Counted from the first letter of the stretch, positions 22,789 through 32,527 are shown. The stretch: DNA of 64,000 bases from JAAYJR01 sp964540755 (GCA_964540755.1 CAZIOB010000104.1:1-64000); one strand, 5' to 3'. The notes: a model not told the origin generated them from the letters alone. Made by a program: numbers and translations.

Positions 22789-23700
22789 ATGTATAATAGC
22801 GGCAATTCGAATAATCTGTCAGGGAAAAAATTATTATTTGTAATTAATCCAACTGCGGGATTAAAACGGCAGGATTATTTTTCAGCGGTTCGGGATGCTG
22901 CTGATGATTATGGTTTTCAATATCTGATTTACAAGACCACAGGAAAGAATGACGGCAGGGAGATCCGCCGCCATATTGAGGACTTTAATCCTGTAACAGT
23001 TGTTGCTGTTGGCGGGGACGGAACCATTAATCTGGTTGCAAAGGAGCTTTTGGGATCCCGTATAAATCTTGGTATAATACCAGCCGGATCTGCAAATGGC
23101 TTAGCATATAATCTGGGTATTCCGGATGATTTTAGTGAAGCTATGAAGATAATCTCGGTGTCTGCCCCTGAACCATTTGATGTTATTAGTATTAATGATA
23201 AATATTATTGTCTTCATTTAAGTGATATCGGTATAAACGCAAGAATAGTAAAACGTTTTGAAAAGGAGGGGGATAAAGGACTTATAGGATATGGCAGGCA
23301 GCTCTTTAAGGAATTATTTGAAGACAAAACCTATTTCACCTTAAAGCTTGAGGTACCTGGAAAGTTTATCCGAAAACTAAAGGCAGAAATGCTGGTAATA
23401 GCTAATGCGGAAAGTTTTGGCACGGGGATGATAATAAATCCCGGGGCCAGTTACAATGACGGCCAGTTTGAAATTATTATAATCAGGCCTTATCCCTGGT
23501 GGTTTGTTTTTAAATTATTGTTTGCCTCTGTTACCGGCAGGTTCAACAAAATGAAATATATTAAAGTTTTTTCATTGAAGAAAGCCAAAGTAATTCTTAG
23601 TGAACCTGAAGAATTTCAGGTAGATGGTGAAATAATACCTGATGTATCATCGCTAAAAATCAAAATAATTCCCGGAGCTTTGCAGGTATTGGGCGCTTAA
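22789..23700 (+). CDS. Diacylglycerol kinase-family lipid kinase (YegS/DagK-like)
   Basis: The 303-residue cytoplasmic or membrane-associated enzyme has the nucleotide-binding and catalytic motifs of this family: LFVINPTAG (about 15-23), VAVGGDGTINLVA (about 73-85), IIPAGSANGLA (about 98-108) and a C-terminal EFQVDGE. The family phosphorylates diacylglycerol or related lipids to return them to phospholipid synthesis. The length is normal, and the ATG at 22789 fits because the beta-strand before INPTAG begins about 14 residues in. Downstream it converges on dapA with a 48-bp gap. Confidence 0.92.
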   Translation: MYNSGNSNNLSGKKLLFVINPTAGLKRQDYFSAVRDAADDYGFQYLIYKTTGKNDGREIRRHIEDFNPVTVVAVGGDGTINLVAKELLGSRINLGIIPAGSANGLAYNLGIPDDFSEAMKIISVSAPEPFDVISINDKYYCLHLSDIGINARIVKRFEKEGDKGLIGYGRQLFKELFEDKTYFTLKLEVPGKFIRKLKAEMLVIANAESFGTGMIINPGASYNDGQFEIIIIRPYPWWFVFKLLFASVTGRFNKMKYIKVFSLKKAKVILSEPEEFQVDGEIIPDVSSLKIKIIPGALQVLGA

Positions 23701-23748
23701 ATAAAAATAACTCACAAATTGTATTGCAACACAGGCAATAGCATTGCA

Positions 23749-24624
23749 TCAGGCCAGCTTCTCATAAGCTTTTTTTATTTTATTATAAGTATCGGAGCTT
23801 ATAGCGCTGAGAGGCGGGCGAAGTTCATTTTTTATTATTCCCTGAATGCTGAGAAGCGCTTTTACGCCTGCGGGATTACCTTCTTTAAAAAGCAGTTTGA
23901 ACAATTCAAGTAATTCTAAATGCTGATCCCTTGCATCATCAAAATTGCCCTTGAGGGCTTTATGTATAAGATTACTCACTTTTGCAGGAAGAGCGTTGGA
24001 AACAACTGAAATGACCCCCTTACCGCCAATTGATATAAGCGGCAGTGACATAGCGTCATCTCCTGAAATAACTGAAAAATGATCAGGTGCATATTTACAT
24101 ATCTTTGCCATCTGGGCAATATTGCCCGAAGCCTCTTTAACAGCTACTATATTATCAGATTCATTAGCAAGCCTTATAACTGTTTCTGCCTTAAGATTTA
24201 CACCGGTCCGTGAAGGTACATTATATAGTATTATAGGCACCGGACTTTCTTTTGCAATTGATAAATAATGTCTGAACATACCTTCCTGGGAAGGTTTATT
24301 ATAATATGGAGTTACAATCAGAAGAGCATCTACACCTTCGAAATTAAAGTTATTGATCTGCTTTATGATCTTATTGGTGTTGTTTCCTCCCATGCCTGCA
24401 ACCAAAGGCAGGTCAGATTTTTGCTTTATGAATTCCACTATCTCCTTTTTCTCTTTTGATGTAAGAGTTGGTGTTTCAGCAGTTGTGCCAAGGGCAACCA
24501 GGTAGTCTGTCCCGCCTTTCAACTGATTCCCGATGATTTTTTCCAATCCGTTAAAATCTATTTCCTTGTTTTCCCTGAAAGGAGTAACCAATGCTACACC
24601 AGCTCCTGTGAAAAGTTTATCCAT
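23749..24624 (-). CDS. dapA: 4-hydroxy-tetrahydrodipicolinate synthase
   Basis: This 291-residue aldolase joins pyruvate and aspartate semialdehyde in the first step of the lysine and diaminopimelate branch. Key parts are GTTAE (46-50) binding pyruvate, Tyr134 in ILYNVPSRTG and the Schiff-base Lys163 in IVAVKEASGN; a further GGKGVISVVSN segment is typical. It is the last of a leftward run with DUF6913, DUF6340 and vWA genes. The gap to the preceding gene is 56 bp, so it may be expressed with envelope genes, consistent with peptidoglycan needing diaminopimelate. Confidence 0.97.
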   Translation of the reverse strand: MDKLFTGAGVALVTPFRENKEIDFNGLEKIIGNQLKGGTDYLVALGTTAETPTLTSKEKKEIVEFIKQKSDLPLVAGMGGNNTNKIIKQINNFNFEGVDALLIVTPYYNKPSQEGMFRHYLSIAKESPVPIILYNVPSRTGVNLKAETVIRLANESDNIVAVKEASGNIAQMAKICKYAPDHFSVISGDDAMSLPLISIGGKGVISVVSNALPAKVSNLIHKALKGNFDDARDQHLELLELFKLLFKEGNPAGVKALLSIQGIIKNELRPPLSAISSDTYNKIKKAYEKLA

Positions 24625-24680
24625 ATGGTATTAATTATAAATTATAAAATAACTTTTATTTAATTTTTTTAAGCGGAATT

Positions 24681-25196
24681 CTATATCATTTTTTCATTCA
24701 ACTGACTAAGATAGAAAATTTGTTGTTTTGCAAGATAGAGTGCATCCAGTTTACCGTTAATTTTAATATTAAGATCAAAGAAATTATTTTCATCCGGTGA
24801 CCATCCTGTCTTGAATTTTGCTCTGCTGAGTGCAGTTATATAATCCAGTACCATGTTTTGCTCAAGGGCAATATTCATAAGAAGGTCAAACTCCGTATTA
24901 ATGAAATCATCTGCGATTCCCTTTTTAGGGAAACCCATCCAGTTAATGCCCTTTGATGTTATTATGTTTGTCTCTGATGATTGCTCCGAATTTTCAATAT
25001 TCACACACAAGTTCCTGAAAATAGCCTGCTTTTGCAAAAAATAATTATATAAAAAAATATATGCTTCGTTTTGAGATGGCTGCCACAATACTCCTACCTT
25101 TTTAATTTCATCAGGATGAGGCAGTTTTACATGGCGATTTAATGGTCCAGCCTTTTTTCGAAGTTTCCTGTAAGCATATTTGGTTAACAATTGCAT
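24681..25196 (-). CDS. DUF6913-like protein
   Basis: A 171-residue soluble protein starting at the ATG at 25196 (a TTG at 25199 would add one residue). It opens with a basic segment (YAYRKLRKKAGPLNRHVKLP), then KKVGVLWQPSQNEAYIFLYNYF, INWMGFPKKG and MNIALEQNMVLDYITALSRAKFKTGW. This pattern matches a Bacteroidetes-only family known as DUF6913 that often accompanies dapA, as here. No catalytic motif stands out and its role is unknown. The family name is from memory of the pattern. Confidence 0.75.
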   Translation of the reverse strand: MQLLTKYAYRKLRKKAGPLNRHVKLPHPDEIKKVGVLWQPSQNEAYIFLYNYFLQKQAIFRNLCVNIENSEQSSETNIITSKGINWMGFPKKGIADDFINTEFDLLMNIALEQNMVLDYITALSRAKFKTGWSPDENNFFDLNIKINGKLDALYLAKQQIFYLSQLNEKMI

Positions 25197-25261
25197 CAAA
25201 AATATATTAAAAAAATACCTGAATGATAGTTCTTCAGTTAGTTATTGAAAGTTACATTTTT

Positions 25262-26326
25262 TCAGGGAGATTTTTCCCTGGTTAGACGTTCTTTTTCCTT
25301 TCTTCTTAGTATTTCAAGATATTCGTAAGTCAGCGGACGATATTGTGTATCATATGATTCAAGAGCCCAATAAACAGCCTTGTCCAGGTTGCCAAGTATT
25401 TCATAACATACAGCAATATTGAACTGAGCCTTGCTCTTCAGTGATTCGGAGTTTGTATTTTCAATAGTTTCTTTTAAGAGGGTTACAGCTTTCTGGCATT
25501 CACCTGTATTTAAGAGTTCTGCGGCACGCTGAATATTTTTATTGCCTCCTGCAAAGTATTTTCTTCTTTCAGTATGCCATTTGACAGCAATTTTATCTGA
25601 TAGTTCAAGGGCAACCGCAATACCTGTTTCAGTGAGCGCCTGTTTAACGGGAGTGAAATGTTGAAAAAGTAAGCGGGCGGAGTGATCTGCATCCTCCCAT
25701 AATAGTGTGTCTCTGATCCACTCACTGAGAAGTACCGACTTATTTTCAGGATAATATACCCTGAAAAGAGCTTCGTAATATATTTTCATTTCAGCAACAG
25801 AAGCTGAATAGAAACCGTTTTGATATGGATCATAATAGGTCTTATTATCATATTGAGATTTAATTCTCGTTTTGAGATGGTCAAGCGATAATACCGCATC
25901 AACATCAAAGCTTTGAGTAAGGTTTTCAACTTTATCCCATGACAGCAGTGATGGTTTTCCTGATTCTCCTGCCGGTTCTATGAAACGTTTCTTCGGTATT
26001 ACAAAATCGTATCGTCCCGACTCAAAAAGTAATTCCCCCAAGGCCTTTAATGTAGTATCAGCCATTTGAAAATCATAGATGACCGTATCCATGTCAAACC
26101 GCTGCTTATAGAATAATTTTTGTAATGAATCAGAAGATACATTTGTATAATTCTGATCAACTGTCTGAGATACAATTGCCAGACTCTGAACTGCCGGCGG
26201 GAGTTCCTTTGGCGAAGGATTGGGTATGTCAATAAGCAATGAGTTAGTGGATACGCATGAGAAAGCTGTTACTGATATCAACAGCAACAACAGGTAGTTC
26301 CTTTTTTTTACATTTTTTAATATCAT
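25262..26326 (-). CDS. DUF6340-like lipoprotein with C-terminal TPR
   Basis: The 354-residue protein has a lipoprotein signal (LLLISVTAFSCVS, Cys24). A domain follows with IDIPNPSPKELPPAVQSLAIVSQ, characteristic of DUF6340 in Bacteroidetes. Near the C terminus are TPR-like helices (about 275-345: NIQRAAELLNTGECQKAVTLL, AQFNIAVCYEILGNLDKAVYWALE). It probably sits in the periplasmic leaflet of the outer membrane. An unusually strong Shine-Dalgarno sequence at 26333-26338 overlaps the stop codon of the upstream gene, so the pair is coupled. Function is unknown. Confidence 0.82.
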   Translation of the reverse strand: MILKNVKKRNYLLLLLISVTAFSCVSTNSLLIDIPNPSPKELPPAVQSLAIVSQTVDQNYTNVSSDSLQKLFYKQRFDMDTVIYDFQMADTTLKALGELLFESGRYDFVIPKKRFIEPAGESGKPSLLSWDKVENLTQSFDVDAVLSLDHLKTRIKSQYDNKTYYDPYQNGFYSASVAEMKIYYEALFRVYYPENKSVLLSEWIRDTLLWEDADHSARLLFQHFTPVKQALTETGIAVALELSDKIAVKWHTERRKYFAGGNKNIQRAAELLNTGECQKAVTLLKETIENTNSESLKSKAQFNIAVCYEILGNLDKAVYWALESYDTQYRPLTYEYLEILRRKEKERLTREKSP

Positions 26327-26332
26327 TTTTTT

Positions 26333-26338
26333 CTCCTT
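26333..26338 (-). promoter_or_regulatory. Strong Shine-Dalgarno site, coupling two genes
   Basis: The minus strand reads AAGGAG six bases before the ATG at 26326 and shares bases with the TAA of the upstream gene. Bacteroidetes genes usually lack such sites, so this one stands out. Confidence 0.65.
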
Positions 26339-28424
26339 AATAAAGGCCCCAATATTTCCTCAAAAACCATTCCACGCCCAGTAGTGTTGATAAAACAAAA
26401 AACAACCATCGAATGTTTAGTAACTCATCTATCATGCTCTGAAGATAAGTTACAGATTGCAAACTTTTACTGTCAGCCAGCCTTTTGTCAATTTCTTCCG
26501 CCTGTTCCGGAAACAGAAAATCACCCCCGCTGCGGACTGCTAACTGATATAGTATCCGGTGATTGGCCCGTGTAATTATATTTTCGATATTGACAGCAGT
26601 AATTGTAAAACGGCCTTCTTCAGAAAAAGTTTCCTGTCCGGCTGTGACCTCTGCATTAAAAATATAGTTTCCTACGGGTAAATTGCCTGCATTCAATAAG
26701 TATTCCTCTTCTGACACATCAAATGTAAAATTAAATTCTTCACTTTTTTCATTTTTGATTAATATTGTTATCTCAGCGTTGGAAATTTTTTCAAAGGCTT
26801 CGTTATAAACCTCAGCTGTCATTATTACATCTTCAATCTCATCATAAACAGATTTATAATCTATCATGAAATTATCTTCATTTTCCCGTAATGCAAGGAA
26901 TTGCACCAGCTGAGTGATCAATTCGTTGAATTCTTTATGTGACCGGTTTAAATAGTAATTATATATTCTCCATTTCCATATTCCCTCGCCAAAAATTATA
27001 CCCGTTTTTTTCCCCTTCATTATTCCGGTGGCAAGCAGAGGTTTTTGTGTTTCTATGTTATTCAGTTTCTGATAGAGCAGTATATCGAACCGGGGGTCAA
27101 TCCGGTAATTTGCAAATGGCACCTGTAACGGAGGCAGTCCGGGTATCAGGCTTTTAAGGTCTTCACTAAGATTAAAAGTTGCAAAAGAAGAATTTACAAC
27201 AGCCTGTGCTTCTTCACGGGATCCGGCAAGTGGATTAATATCTATTCCCTCGGCAATTGTGTTCATCTGAGGGAGAAAAGTCTTATTTCCGATAATAAAA
27301 AGAACAGGGACTCTCAGGTTTTTGCTTTCAGTTATCAGATTGGCCATTGATTTAGCCGGTGTTGGCAACTGATTCATAATAATCAGGTTAAACTCGTGTA
27401 TGTTGGAAGGGTAAGGTTCTTCTGTAAATACAGATACCTCAAATGACTGCTGTTGTTCCAAAGTATTTTTGACAGCGCCGATATCGGGATGAGGACCATC
27501 TGAAATAATCAATATTTTTTGTTTATTCTTTAATACATTTACTACGAATTCAGATCTGTTGTTTTTTATATTTCGTTCATTTTTCAGAATTTCTATATTG
27601 GCTGTAAAGTGTTTTAGTCCGGCTGCACCTGCATCAAGGATGAACTCGTCAGAACGAAAAAAATCATTATCAGGCGGTGTGATTACTTTTTCAGCCAGAA
27701 TATCCCCGCCCTGTTTTATTGAAAGTTTTAGAGGCCTGCCTTTCAGCTTACGGAATTTAGTATTTATCTCAACAGGAAAACTGTTGCCTGAAAAGGCAGT
27801 CCGGTTAACCCTCACATTCTGAATAAGGGCATCAATGACCTCTGTCGTGTCTCCAAGACCTATTGTATAAAACGGGAAATTAACATCGTGCAGCATATTC
27901 AGGGGATTCAGGCCTTTATTATATAATCCGTCACCGGCAAGTATAAGCGCCCCGATATTTTCATTATAGTGATTATTAAGGATTGTTGATATCAAATTGC
28001 TGTAGTCGGATTTTTTACCTGTAAAATTCAGGGTTTTTAATATCTCTGTTTCCTGTCCGAAGGAATAGCTTATAGTTTTATACTCCTTTTGCAGTTGTCT
28101 TGTAACTGTTTCTTTAAGGTTATTTATCCTGTCAGTTAGTTCAAGAGAATCGCCTGCAGAAATAACCGATGCGGAATTGTCCCATGCTGTTACAATAAGG
28201 GGCGGGCGGATAATCTTTTTTTGACTTCTGATGAAAGGGGATAATAATAATACTCCGGTTAAAAAGAAAGAGAGGAATCGCAAAAACATTAAAAGTTTTA
28301 GTCTGCTGCTGCCAATCTCTTCATTTTCCCTGTTCCTGTAATAGAGAGTTAATACAACTGCCAGCGCTGCCAGAATAATTAAAGGCAAAATTATATACCA
28401 ATATTTAGTTCCAAATGATATCAA
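26337..28424 (-). CDS. Membrane protein with von Willebrand A-like domain
   Basis: The 695-residue protein starts at TTG (28424); no ATG precedes its first membrane helix. Two N-terminal helices (about 8-28 and 44-63) are followed by a periplasmic vWA-like domain (about 72-195) with a MIDAS-type DNSAS motif. A long beta-rich part and a C-terminal helix (about 672-690, NIRWLFFVLSTLLGVEWFL) complete it. This layout recalls BatA-like and other Bacteroidetes vWA proteins that also carry a class I amidotransferase-like fold in the middle (about 300-400: KILIISDGPHPDIGAVKNTL). It likely assembles or senses envelope proteins with metal-dependent binding. It leads the run that ends in dapA. Confidence 0.82.
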   Translation of the reverse strand: MISFGTKYWYIILPLIILAALAVVLTLYYRNRENEEIGSSRLKLLMFLRFLSFFLTGVLLLSPFIRSQKKIIRPPLIVTAWDNSASVISAGDSLELTDRINNLKETVTRQLQKEYKTISYSFGQETEILKTLNFTGKKSDYSNLISTILNNHYNENIGALILAGDGLYNKGLNPLNMLHDVNFPFYTIGLGDTTEVIDALIQNVRVNRTAFSGNSFPVEINTKFRKLKGRPLKLSIKQGGDILAEKVITPPDNDFFRSDEFILDAGAAGLKHFTANIEILKNERNIKNNRSEFVVNVLKNKQKILIISDGPHPDIGAVKNTLEQQQSFEVSVFTEEPYPSNIHEFNLIIMNQLPTPAKSMANLITESKNLRVPVLFIIGNKTFLPQMNTIAEGIDINPLAGSREEAQAVVNSSFATFNLSEDLKSLIPGLPPLQVPFANYRIDPRFDILLYQKLNNIETQKPLLATGIMKGKKTGIIFGEGIWKWRIYNYYLNRSHKEFNELITQLVQFLALRENEDNFMIDYKSVYDEIEDVIMTAEVYNEAFEKISNAEITILIKNEKSEEFNFTFDVSEEEYLLNAGNLPVGNYIFNAEVTAGQETFSEEGRFTITAVNIENIITRANHRILYQLAVRSGGDFLFPEQAEEIDKRLADSKSLQSVTYLQSMIDELLNIRWLFFVLSTLLGVEWFLRKYWGLY

Positions 28425-28526
28425 ATTATTCTATTTTTTTATTCCGTTCCGGCGGATCGGAAAATTACACTAAATCTTTTCAAAATTTATTATTTAACGG
28501 TATTTTATCTTCGCTTATTATTTAGA

Positions 28527-28556
28527 CAAAGATACGGAACTGCCAATTAAAACAAT
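28527..28556 (-). promoter_or_regulatory. Promoter for the vWA-to-dapA run
   Basis: On the minus strand ATTG (28553-28556) and TATCTTTG (28527-28534) are 18 bp apart, matching the Bacteroidetes consensus. The leader would be about 95 bases. Confidence 0.45.
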
Positions 28557-28705
28557 ATTATTCAGAATGCATAACCTGGAAAAGAATTATTTAAAAGAAA
28601 AATATTTTGCATGTGCCAAAAATATCAGCCGTTTATGCTATTTAAGTCATGAAAGATTGTCTCTGATTATCAGAAGGTATTTGGAAAGACCTTACCTGAT
28701 AGCTG

Positions 28706-29809
28706 CTAATTTGGCACATCAGACCAGGAGGCACGCTTATGCAATGAGGTAATGGCATTTTTACGTCGGAGAATGTGAGAAGGAATAAATGAGAGAATAA
28801 TTCCCAGAGAGAGAAGGAATGCAAACTGGATGGTGTGACTTTTGCATAAGATGTCTATGAGCAAGGTGATACCAATTAGAGCAATATTTGCAGCAATAAG
28901 TATCAGTGTTACTTTGAGATGGTCGGGGTACAGAGAAAGAAGCCTGTGATGAATATGATTATTGTCAGGTGCAAAAGGAGATTTACCATTCATCAACCGT
29001 ATTGTAATTACCCTTAAAGTATCAATCAGCGGCACTATCACAAGGCTAAAGGAGAATACAGGGGCAGAATCAAATATGTTTATAATATCAGTGCTGACAG
29101 TAAGCTGGTTGAATTTTACTATCAGAGTGGCTATTATTATTCCGATTATGAGAGATCCTGTATCACCCATGAACATTTTATTCTGTTTCCCGAAAACATT
29201 GAAGATAAAAAATCCTGCGAGAGACCCGGCCAGGGCAAATGACATCACAGATAACTGAATATGTCCACCCTCAAAAAACCAGATGCCTAAAATTATGGAT
29301 GCCAAAATTCCGAGGCCTGATGCAAGGCCATCAATACCGTCAATAAGATTGAAAGAATTTATGATTGCCAGCATAACAAAAAGCGTAACCAGGAAACTTG
29401 AAAAGGTATTAATCTTGTGTAATCCGAAAAGTCCCTGAAAATCTGTTATCTGAACATTTCCGTAACCAAAAAGGATAATGACTGCAATTATCTGGATTAT
29501 AATTTTTTTTCTGGCAGATATTCTTACCAGGTCATCTTTAAGTCCGATAAAAAATATGAGAATTAATGCCGCAACCAGGTATTTCAATGTTAAAGTTGTA
29601 TAACCATGCGTGAATATGAGGGAGTTCATTATAAATCCTATAAATATTGCTACTCCGCCCAAAGGAACAATGGCGGATTTGTGGATTTTTCTTTTTTCGA
29701 AGTAATCAAACAGTTTTTTCTCATTTGCAACACGGATTATAGGGGGTATCAGAATAATAACTGATATAAATCCGCTAAAGAAAGTCAGAATGATTATTAA
29801 AAGCGTCAT
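28706..29809 (-). CDS. Undecaprenyl-phosphate sugar-1-phosphate transferase (WecA/TagO/MraY superfamily)
   Basis: The 367-residue inner-membrane protein has about 10-11 hydrophobic segments and the signature loops of this family: GLKDDLVRIS (about 90), NSFNLIDGIDGLA (about 147), MFMGDTGSLIIG (about 213) and PDNNHIHHRLL (about 285). It transfers N-acetylglucosamine-1-phosphate, or a similar sugar phosphate, from a UDP sugar to undecaprenyl phosphate, starting O-antigen, capsule or other surface glycans. The HIHHRLL motif places it on the WecA/TagO side rather than MraY. It stands alone, with its own promoter upstream. Confidence 0.94.
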   Translation of the reverse strand: MTLLIIILTFFSGFISVIILIPPIIRVANEKKLFDYFEKRKIHKSAIVPLGGVAIFIGFIMNSLIFTHGYTTLTLKYLVAALILIFFIGLKDDLVRISARKKIIIQIIAVIILFGYGNVQITDFQGLFGLHKINTFSSFLVTLFVMLAIINSFNLIDGIDGLASGLGILASIILGIWFFEGGHIQLSVMSFALAGSLAGFFIFNVFGKQNKMFMGDTGSLIIGIIIATLIVKFNQLTVSTDIINIFDSAPVFSFSLVIVPLIDTLRVITIRLMNGKSPFAPDNNHIHHRLLSLYPDHLKVTLILIAANIALIGITLLIDILCKSHTIQFAFLLSLGIILSFIPSHILRRKNAITSLHKRASWSDVPN

Positions 29810-30189
29810 CTCTCATATTATTAGAATAGCAAATATAATTAATGTAATTTGATTATTAAAATTATTTAATCATTAGCAAATTAGACGTAACGAATTGATT
29901 TACAATAAATAGAATAAATGAATCTATAATACAAAAATTTTACTCAAAATTTATCTTATTTTTAACCAGTAGTTTATGGCTTGAATGATTAATTACTGAG
30001 GCTCCTGCTAAAAAGATTATTTGTCAACAGATATCATGAAAATTTAACTGCTTCTTGATTTAGAAGATTGTATTTTATGTTTATATGATTTTGTATTTAA
30101 TTATATTTACAGGAAATACATGTTTTATATTTTTCGCAGCAGTTTTATTATTAAAATAATGTTAATTTTTTCTTAACAGGCATTCCTGT
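29810..30189. other. 380-bp AT-rich gap, no gene seen
   Basis: Apart from the promoter at 29830-29860 I see no frame, RNA motif or strong hairpin here. A short GTTAA/TTAAC pair with a T run near 30159-30176 is too weak to call a terminator. Confidence 0.6.
29830..29860 (-). promoter_or_regulatory. Promoter of the WecA-like gene
   Basis: On the minus strand TTTA (29857-29860) and TATATTTG (29830-29837) are 19 bp apart, close to consensus. The leader is about 15 bases. Confidence 0.55.
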
Positions 30190-31101
30190 TTATTCTTTTT
30201 GATAAGCTCTCCTGTTTGCATAATTCAGGATGATCAGCGCAATTGCTATAACAATCATGCCACTTATGGAAATCATATCCGGTTTTTCATCTTCAAGGAT
30301 TATCCAGCTAAGAATAGCTCCTGAAACAGGTATTAGGAATTTCCATACATTAAGGATTGAAACTTTAACTCCCGGGCGTTTCAGGAGAGAGAACCATATG
30401 GCAAAAGCTGCGGCTGACAAAAAGCTGAGCCACCCCAGCGCCAGGAAATATTTGAAAGGGAAAGGGCCTGAAGGGATACCCTCTACCGGAAAGGATACCA
30501 AAAGCAACATCAGTCCCCCGGCCATCAGGGATCCCGAGCTTAGCACAAGCGGTGAAATACATGCGGGGCTCTTTGATACCAAAACGTTTGAATAGCCGGA
30601 AATCAGGTTATTTACCAGTAAAAGGCCTATGCCAAGCAGCTCTGTACCTGCAGATATTGTTGTCATTGTGCGTCCCGATGTGATAATAACTATGCCGGCC
30701 ACCCCTATAAAAATACTTAATGTTTTTAATGGGGTCATCTTATCATTTGGAAAGGAAAAATGGGCAACTATAGCGACAAAAAGAGGGGATGAACCGATTA
30801 TCATAGCTGCAAGGGATCCCGGGACCATGTTAATACCGCTGTAGAAAAGGGCATAATGCACAAAAGTATTGACTATGGAAACGAGTAATATGAATTTGTA
30901 GTTGCTCTTCAGCTCAGCAAAAAATTTTGCAGGATTGTAAAATAATATGAAAATAATGATACCTGAAATGAAAAAACGGATACCGGCAAATTGAAACGGG
31001 GTATGGTACTGAAGCCCGATTTTAACGCCGGCGAAAGCAGTTGACCATAGCCAGCATGCAAGTATTGCCAAAAAAGTTGTACTTTTTAAATAGTTTTTCA
31101 T
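30190..31101 (-). CDS. EamA-family (DMT) transporter
   Basis: The 303-residue protein has ten hydrophobic segments arranged as two five-helix EamA repeats. The opening FLAILACWLWSTAFAGVKIGL and the first-repeat end VAIVAHFSFPNDKMTPLKTLSIFIGVAGIVII are family-typical. The second repeat ends in ILSWIILEDEKPDMISISGMIVIAIALIILNYANRR. Members export or import amino acids, nucleotide sugars or other metabolites; the substrate is unknown. It is a single gene, with no partner on either side. Confidence 0.92.
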   Translation of the reverse strand: MKNYLKSTTFLAILACWLWSTAFAGVKIGLQYHTPFQFAGIRFFISGIIIFILFYNPAKFFAELKSNYKFILLVSIVNTFVHYALFYSGINMVPGSLAAMIIGSSPLFVAIVAHFSFPNDKMTPLKTLSIFIGVAGIVIITSGRTMTTISAGTELLGIGLLLVNNLISGYSNVLVSKSPACISPLVLSSGSLMAGGLMLLLVSFPVEGIPSGPFPFKYFLALGWLSFLSAAAFAIWFSLLKRPGVKVSILNVWKFLIPVSGAILSWIILEDEKPDMISISGMIVIAIALIILNYANRRAYQKE

Positions 31102-31392
31102 ACTATATATGTTTTTTTAAAATTGTTTAACACCCGGATCAGTAAGTGATATTCCCGCATAAATATTTTTGATTTTTTGGCTATATCGGCCTCGTCAGGA
31201 ATATTGAAAGGTCAGGCAAAGGTTCTAAAATATTCTGTAAAAATTTATCCGGCATTTAAAATATGGAACAACAGGGCTAAAAATTCAATCCCAATTTAAA
31301 CAACCCGGTTTATTTTTATTTACGCCGGCTCTTGTAATAAGAAATAAAATTAAAAATGATTTATTTTGCATCATGTAAAAAATTTTATTCTT

Positions 31393-31860
31393 ATGGGAAA
31401 GACTATCGTTAATAATTATAAAGAATTTGAAGCTTTGCTGGGAAAAGAGATTGGTGTTTCCGATTATATAAAGATAACCCAGGAACAGATCAATAAATTT
31501 GCGGATGCTACATTTGATTATCAGTGGATACATACTGACCCGGTTCGTGCAGCCAAAGAATCACCATTTAAAAGTACAATAGCTCATGGCTATCTGACTG
31601 TTTCACTGCTTACTTATCTCTGGTATATGATTATTGATGTCCGAAATGTCAAGATGATTGTCAATTATGGAATTGAGAAATTACGTTTTCAGCAGCCCGT
31701 GCTGGTAAATGACAGAATAAGAGCCCGTGTTTGGCTTAATGATATCCGGAATCTCAGGGGTATTGCAAAAATCCGGGTAAAGATAGTAGTTGAAATAGAA
31801 GGGGAAAAAAAACCTGCTTATGATGCCCTTGTGACATTCCTGTATCATTTTTCCTCCTGA
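31393..31860 (+). CDS. MaoC-family (R)-hydratase/dehydratase
   Basis: A 155-residue hot-dog fold protein. I start at the ATG at 31393 because the family begins with a few residues before FEALLGKEIG; the ATG at 31366 would add nine residues. The catalytic motif FADATFDYQWIHTDP (about 38-52) has the Asp and His of the family hydratase motif, and the SPFKSTIAHGYLTVSLL segment gives the second family signature. Such proteins hydrate enoyl-CoA or enoyl-ACP to 3-hydroxyacyl forms. No fatty-acid gene is adjacent, so the pathway is open. Confidence 0.92.
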   Translation: MGKTIVNNYKEFEALLGKEIGVSDYIKITQEQINKFADATFDYQWIHTDPVRAAKESPFKSTIAHGYLTVSLLTYLWYMIIDVRNVKMIVNYGIEKLRFQQPVLVNDRIRARVWLNDIRNLRGIAKIRVKIVVEIEGEKKPAYDALVTFLYHFSS

Positions 31861-32047
31861 TATAGGTTAAAGTTGTATCCTCAGTGTTCAAACGGAACGT
31901 CAATGATGCTGTTAATGACAAAAAATTAAGAGGGTGGAGTACATGGGTAGTCTGAATGTACTGGAATTCACCAATGCTATGAAACAGTATCCGGGCATAG
32001 TATCCGTCGCTATGCTGATTATTGAATAGAGAAGCCTGCATTTTTAC

Positions 32048-32527
32048 TTATGGATTCTCCTGTTCAAGTTTTTCCAGTAGTCCCTTGCATGAATCTTCCA
32101 AAAGGTCCAGAACCAGTTCGAATCCCTCTTCACCGCCATAATACGGATCAGGAATTTCAAGATAATTCCATTCCTTTCTGAAGTCTGTCATCTTATATAT
32201 TTTATTCAGGTCCTCTTCATTCCTGGCTATGTCATTCAATGAATAAAGAATTTCGTCATCCATAGCTATGATCATATCATACAGATCGAAATCCGTTTCG
32301 GGATTTATCTGGCGGGAGATACTGTCAAGGTAATATCCCCTTTCTATTGCATGCTGCTGCATTCTGTTATCTGCAGGTTTCCCTTCAAACCAGTTACTTG
32401 TCCCAGCAGAATTAACTTTATATTTGTCGCTTATACCCCTGAATTTTAGTAAACCCTTAAAAACTGCCTCAGCGCTTGGTGAACGGCAAATATTCCCCAG
32501 GCAAACGAATAGTATTCTTTTTCTCAT
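32048..32527 (-). CDS. Low-molecular-weight protein-tyrosine phosphatase
   Basis: The 159-residue enzyme starts with the phosphate-binding loop CLGNICRSPS (Cys9, Arg15; pattern Cx5R) and has the general-acid Asp in IPDPYYGG (about 127). Both are needed for phosphotyrosine hydrolysis, and both are intact. In bacteria these enzymes often regulate tyrosine kinases of exopolysaccharide synthesis, or act on arginine phosphates. No kinase gene is close. It lies 136 bp beyond aroE on the same strand, with a degenerate intergenic repeat between them. Confidence 0.95.
   Translation of the reverse strand: MRKRILFVCLGNICRSPSAEAVFKGLLKFRGISDKYKVNSAGTSNWFEGKPADNRMQQHAIERGYYLDSISRQINPETDFDLYDMIIAMDDEILYSLNDIARNEEDLNKIYKMTDFRKEWNYLEIPDPYYGGEEGFELVLDLLEDSCKGLLEKLEQENP

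Noticed and set aside
28567..28752. 61-codon plus-strand frame beginning MHNLEKNYLKEKY
   Set aside because: It has no recognisable domain or signal and its end overlaps the WecA-like gene on the other strand. The basic, arginine-rich composition looks incidental.
31754..32041. 95-codon minus-strand frame between the MaoC and phosphatase genes
   Set aside because: It overlaps the end of the MaoC gene and lacks any domain or signal.
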